The position numbers and the translations under genes are program-made. From Burkholderiales bacterium (GTDB taxonomy: Bacteria > Pseudomonadota > Gammaproteobacteria > Burkholderiales > Casimicrobiaceae), in the NCBI GenBank assembly GCA_025981645.1, contig JAICXH010000013.1, forward strand, positions 1-41,452: DNA of 41,452 bases, in the 5' to 3' direction. A model generated the notes under the pieces. That model saw nothing but the letters and a program-made list of their open reading frames with translations, did no database searches and was not told where the DNA came from. Below, piece after piece: positions 38,352 through 41,452 of this stretch (positions within the stretch are counted from its first letter, which is position 1; each line of letters opens with the position of its first letter).

Positions 38352-39376
38352 ACGCGTCGATGACCGGTTCCGACGCCGCCGTGGCCGGGGAGCGCAGCCG
38401 CGCTGCATCGCCGACCGCAGCACCGCGGCGCAACCTGCGCGCCGCCGGTGCCGTGGTGTTCTGGCTCGCGCTCGTCACACTGCCGCTGTGGCTGACCCAC
38501 GTCGGCGGTTACACGGCGCTCGGAACGAAGATCCTCGTCTACGGGATCGCGGCGCTCGCGCTCAACCTCTTGCTCGGCTTCACCGGCGGGCTGTCGTTCG
38601 GGCACGCCGCGTGGTTCGGTCTCGGCGCCTACGGCGCGGGCATGACCCTCAAGTACCTGGCGCCGTCGACGCCGCTCGCGATCCTCGTCGGGACCGTCGT
38701 CGGCGGCATTGCGGCGACGGTGCTCGGGCCGCTCGTGATGCGCCGGCGCGGCATCTACTTCGCGATGATTACGATCGCGATCGGGCAGCTGTTCTACTTC
38801 ATCGCCGTGCGCTGGAACAACGTGACCGGCGGCGAGGACGGGCTCGCCGGCTTCGAGCGCGCACCGATTCACATCGGACCCTGGGTCTACGACGTCCAAA
38901 ACGAGACGAAGTACTACTACCTCGTACTCGTCTGCTTCGCCGTCGCCGTCGTGATCATGAAGCTGCTCCTCGCCTCGCCGCTCGGGCACACGTGGGTCGC
39001 CATCCGCGAGAACCGGCGTCGCCTGCAGTTTCTCGGCGTGCGCATCGACCTCTACATCTGGGCGGCATTCGCGATCTCGGGGACGCTGACCGCGCTCGCC
39101 GGAACGCTGAACGCGATGCTGTTCAACTTCACGTCGCCGCAGGATCTGCACTGGATTTTGTCCGGGAATTTCGTGATCATGTGCGTGCTGGGCGGCATGC
39201 GGAAGTTCTGGGGGCCGTTGATCGGCGTTGCCATATTCGTCGTCGCGCAGGACTACCTGTCGAGCGTGACCGACAACTGGATGACCGCGATCGGGATGCT
39301 GTTCGTTCTCATCGTGCTGCTGTTCCCGAAGGGGTTGCTGGGGATGCTCGGCAGGCGCGGCAAGGAGGCAGCGTGA
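38348..39376 (+). CDS. Branched-chain-amino-acid-type ABC transporter permease (LivM-like)
   Basis: A 342-residue permease. A polar N-terminus of about 30 residues is followed by some nine hydrophobic helices. ALNLLLGFTGGLSFGHAAWFGLGAYGAG, MRRRGIYFAMITIAIGQLFYF and WVAIRENRRRLQFLGVRID, with its coupling loop to the ATPase, are typical of LivM. The C-terminus has GGMRKFWGPLIGVAIFVVAQDYL. The start at 38348 overlaps the LivH-like stop and its stop overlaps the next GTG start, so the four transporter genes are tightly coupled. Confidence 0.94.
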   Translation: MNASMTGSDAAVAGERSRAASPTAAPRRNLRAAGAVVFWLALVTLPLWLTHVGGYTALGTKILVYGIAALALNLLLGFTGGLSFGHAAWFGLGAYGAGMTLKYLAPSTPLAILVGTVVGGIAATVLGPLVMRRRGIYFAMITIAIGQLFYFIAVRWNNVTGGEDGLAGFERAPIHIGPWVYDVQNETKYYYLVLVCFAVAVVIMKLLLASPLGHTWVAIRENRRRLQFLGVRIDLYIWAAFAISGTLTALAGTLNAMLFNFTSPQDLHWILSGNFVIMCVLGGMRKFWGPLIGVAIFVVAQDYLSSVTDNWMTAIGMLFVLIVLLFPKGLLGMLGRRGKEAA

Positions 39377-40170
39377 CCGCGGGCGCCGCGACGCCCGGCG
39401 CCGCGTCTGGCGGGGGACGCGACGGACTGCTGCGCCTCGACGGCGTGTGCCGCCATTTCGGCCGGTTGCAGGCGGTCCAGGACGTGTCGTTCGGGATGCG
39501 TGAAGGGGAGCTACGCGCAGTCATCGGTCCGAACGGCGCTGGCAAGACGACGTTCTTCAACCTGATCACCGGCTTCGTTCCGCCGACCGCGGGCGACATC
39601 TGGTTCGGCGGCGAGAACATCCGCGACGAGTCGGTGGTACGGCGCGTCCGACGCGGTATCGTGCGGACCTTCCAGATCACCGAGATCTTTCCCGACCTCT
39701 CCGTCTACGAGAACACACGGGTCGCCGTCGAGACTGCCGCCGGGCTCAATGGCCGCGCGTGGCTCACCTCGGCGCGCCGGCGCGAGGTGGCCGAGCGCGT
39801 CGACGAGCTGCTCGTCACCGTCGCACTCGCCGACAAGGCACACCGCCTGGTGGGCGAGCTCGCGCACGGAGATCAGCGCGTCGTCGAGATCGCCCTTGCG
39901 CTGGCGATGAATCCGCGCCTGCTGCTCCTCGACGAGCCTACCGCGGGCATGGGCGATCGCGAAACTGAGCACATGGTCGAGCTGGTGCGAAGGCTTCACG
40001 CGGAGCGCGGGCTGTCGATCCTCTTCATCGAACACGACATGGGCATCGTCTTCGGCATCGCGCAGCGGATCATGGTCCTCGATCAGGGCCGCTTCCTCGC
40101 CGAGGGAACGCCGGACGAGATCTCGGCGAACGAGAAGGTGCGAGCGGCCTATCTCGGAGAGGCCGCATGA
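39373..40170 (+). CDS. Branched-chain-amino-acid-type ABC transporter ATPase (LivG-like)
   Basis: A 265-residue ATPase. Walker A is GPNGAGKTTFFN (about 56-67) and Walker B LLLLDEPTAGM, followed by a switch histidine in FIEHDMGIVFGIA. The ABC signature is non-canonical (LAHGDQRVVEIALAL where LSYGQQR is common in LivG), a variant I associate with amide or urea-type branches of the family. The GTG start at 39373 overlaps the LivM-like stop as GTGA and has AAGGAGG before it. About 17 Gly/Ala-rich residues precede the domain. Confidence 0.93.
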   Translation: MTAGAATPGAASGGGRDGLLRLDGVCRHFGRLQAVQDVSFGMREGELRAVIGPNGAGKTTFFNLITGFVPPTAGDIWFGGENIRDESVVRRVRRGIVRTFQITEIFPDLSVYENTRVAVETAAGLNGRAWLTSARRREVAERVDELLVTVALADKAHRLVGELAHGDQRVVEIALALAMNPRLLLLDEPTAGMGDRETEHMVELVRRLHAERGLSILFIEHDMGIVFGIAQRIMVLDQGRFLAEGTPDEISANEKVRAAYLGEAA

Positions 40171-40877
40171 GCACTGTGCTCGAAGCGAAAGGCGTCGAAG
40201 CCTTCTACGGCAAGAGCCACATCCTGCACGGCGTGTCGCTGACGCTCGCCGAGCGTGAGATCGTTACCGTGCTCGGACGCAACGGCGCCGGCAAGACCAC
40301 GACGATGCGTGCGCTGATGGGCCTGACTCCGGCGCGCGGCGGCAGCGTGACGATGCTCGGCAACGATGTCACCCGCTGGCCCGCGTACCGGATCGCGCGC
40401 CTCGGTGTCGGCTACGTCCCCGAGGGGCGCAAGATCTTCGGCCACCTCACCGTGCTCGAGAACCTGATGGTGTCGCAGGCGAGTCCGGGGAAGTGGAACC
40501 TCGACCGCGTGTTCGAGCTCTTTCCGCGCCTCGGTGAGCGCAAGGGACAGCTCGGCCGGCAGCTCTCGGGCGGCGAGCAGGAGATGCTCGCGATTGCGCG
40601 GCCGCTGCTGCTCAACCCGCGGATCATGCTTCTCGACGAGCCGTCGCAGGGGCTCGCGCCGCTGATCGTCCAGGAAGTGATGCAGGTGGTGCGCACGATG
40701 CGCGACGAAGGGCTCTCGGTGCTGCTGGTCGAGCAGAACGTGCCGCTGTCGCTCGGTGTTGCCGACCGTGCCTACATTCTCGACGACGGCAAGGTCGTCT
40801 ATTCGGGGACCGCGGCCGAGCTCTCGGCGAACGAGGAACTCGTCGAGCGCCTCGCCGGAGCAACCGCGCAGCACTGA
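40167..40877 (+). CDS. Branched-chain-amino-acid-type ABC transporter ATPase (LivF-like)
   Basis: A 236-residue ATPase of LivF length. Walker A is LGRNGAGKTTTMRALMG, the signature is LSGGEQEMLAIARPLL and Walker B is IMLLDEPSQGLAPL, with the switch histidine position occupied in VLLVEQNVPLSLGVA (Q-N variant, usual in LivF). It pairs with the LivG-like subunit. The ATG overlaps the livG-like stop (ATGA). It is the last gene of the operon and converges on pyrD with a 43-base gap. Confidence 0.94.
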   Translation: MSTVLEAKGVEAFYGKSHILHGVSLTLAEREIVTVLGRNGAGKTTTMRALMGLTPARGGSVTMLGNDVTRWPAYRIARLGVGYVPEGRKIFGHLTVLENLMVSQASPGKWNLDRVFELFPRLGERKGQLGRQLSGGEQEMLAIARPLLLNPRIMLLDEPSQGLAPLIVQEVMQVVRTMRDEGLSVLLVEQNVPLSLGVADRAYILDDGKVVYSGTAAELSANEELVERLAGATAQH

Positions 40878-40898
40878 ACCGGGCAACTCCGCTTCCAC

Positions 40899-40917
40899 AC
40901 CGGGCGCGACGCCCGGT
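40899..40917. terminator. Hairpin between convergent transporter operon and pyrD
   Basis: ACCGGGCG (40899-40906) pairs with CGCCCGGT (40910-40917) around a three-base loop. It lies in the 43-base gap between two convergent genes, where a two-way terminator is expected, but no T-run follows on either strand. Confidence 0.4.
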
Positions 40918-40920
40918 CCA

Positions 40921-41452
40921 TCAGCGGGACGTCGCGCGTACGCACTCGGCGACGAGGTCGGGGCCGCGGTAGACGAGGCCGGTATAGAGCTGGATCAGCG
41001 CGGCGCCGGCGGCGATCCGTTCGCGCGCATCCTCACCCGACATGATGCCGCCGACGCCGATCACCGGGACGGCGCCGTCGAGTGCCTTCGCGAGCACCGA
41101 GACTGCGGCGAGCGCGCGTAGGCGAAGCGGCGCGCCCGACAGTCCCCCGGCTTCCGATGCGTGGCGCACGCCACGGACGTCGTCGCGGGCGATCGTCGTG
41201 TTGGTGGCGATCACCGCGTCGACACGCGCGCGGACGACGAGCGCAGCGATCGCGCGAAGCGCGTCGTCGTCGAGGTCCGGCGCCACCTTGAGTGCGAGCG
41301 GAAGGCGTTTGCCGAGCCGGTCGGCGAGCCGGTCGCGCTCGGCGACGACGCGCGCGAGCAGCGCGGCAAGGGCCTCCTCGGCCTGCAGCTCGCGCAGGCC
41401 GCGGGTGTTCGGCGACGAGACGTTGATCGTCACATACGACGCGCAAGCCGCG
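40921..41452 (-). CDS. pyrD: Dihydroorotate dehydrogenase (quinone), C-terminal part
   Basis: The last 176 residues of a class 2 dihydroorotate dehydrogenase, the pyrimidine-pathway enzyme that oxidises dihydroorotate to orotate with FMN and membrane quinone. The frame runs off the right edge, so the start and N-terminal half are missing; the first readable residues are AACASYVTINVSSPNTRGLREL. Visible parts are the SSPNTRGLR substrate/FMN segment, LALKVAPDLDDDAL, VIATNTTIARD, GGLSGAPLR, PVIGVGGIMSGEDARERI and LIQLYTGLVYRGPDLV. These are typical of the family and apparently intact. Confidence 0.95.
   Translation of the reverse strand, partial: AACASYVTINVSSPNTRGLRELQAEEALAALLARVVAERDRLADRLGKRLPLALKVAPDLDDDALRAIAALVVRARVDAVIATNTTIARDDVRGVRHASEAGGLSGAPLRLRALAAVSVLAKALDGAVPVIGVGGIMSGEDARERIAAGAALIQLYTGLVYRGPDLVAECVRATSR

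Overview
The window looks like the chromosome of a GC-rich betaproteobacterium. The main reason is the long minus-strand block, read in transcription order as accA, tilS, ndk, rlmN, pilW, rodZ, ispG, hisS, yfgM-like, bamB, der, hfq, hflX, hflK, hflC, DUF2065, hisZ, purA and a phosphoribosyltransferase. Its core, ndk to the phosphoribosyltransferase, is an order I know from Betaproteobacteria. Codon third positions are strongly G/C, which produces many long antisense open frames; these are not genes. No rRNA, tRNA or CRISPR array was seen.

Layout. (1) Positions 1-2400 are an insertion-sequence graveyard: the first 15 codons of an IS3-type OrfA at the left edge, a decayed IstB fragment, an intact-looking Crp/Fnr regulator, and an IS3-type element with a frameshifted OrfA and an internally deleted OrfB. 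(2) 2361-2893 is about 530 bases, visibly less GC-rich, with no gene I can support. (3) 2894-21447 (minus) is the housekeeping block: fatty acid synthesis (AccA), tRNA modification (TilS), nucleotide balance (Ndk, PurA, phosphoribosyltransferase), rRNA methylation (RlmN), envelope and cell shape (PilW, RodZ, YfgM-like, BamB), isoprenoids (IspG), histidyl-tRNA charging and histidine synthesis (HisS, HisZ), ribosome assembly (Der), RNA chaperoning (Hfq) and the HflX/HflKC group. Many genes overlap or nearly touch. An extended -10 promoter in the 3' end of tilS probably gives ndk its own transcript. (4) 21448-21591 is a divergent promoter region.

(5) 21592-35980 (plus) carries a tartrate/D-malate-type dehydrogenase, the three-subunit proton-translocating transhydrogenase (pntAA, pntAB, pntB), a 1128-residue membrane protein with a CPBP (Abi) protease core, the RNA helicase HrpA, a DUF1631 protein and a MaoC-type dehydratase. 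(6) 36140-40877 (plus) is a complete branched-chain-amino-acid-type ABC transporter: Tat-exported binding protein, then a strong hairpin terminator, then two permeases and two ATPases in start/stop-overlapping order. (7) pyrD, convergent, runs off the right edge.

Most of the window is conserved housekeeping. The least ordinary item is the giant CPBP protein (25765-29151). It appears to be an internal tandem duplication of a soluble PepSY-like module plus a membrane module, in which only the first copy keeps the protease motifs. It sits between the transhydrogenase and hrpA, with a four-base GTGA junction to hrpA. I regard it as the best candidate here for undescribed biology, but its function cannot be read from sequence alone.
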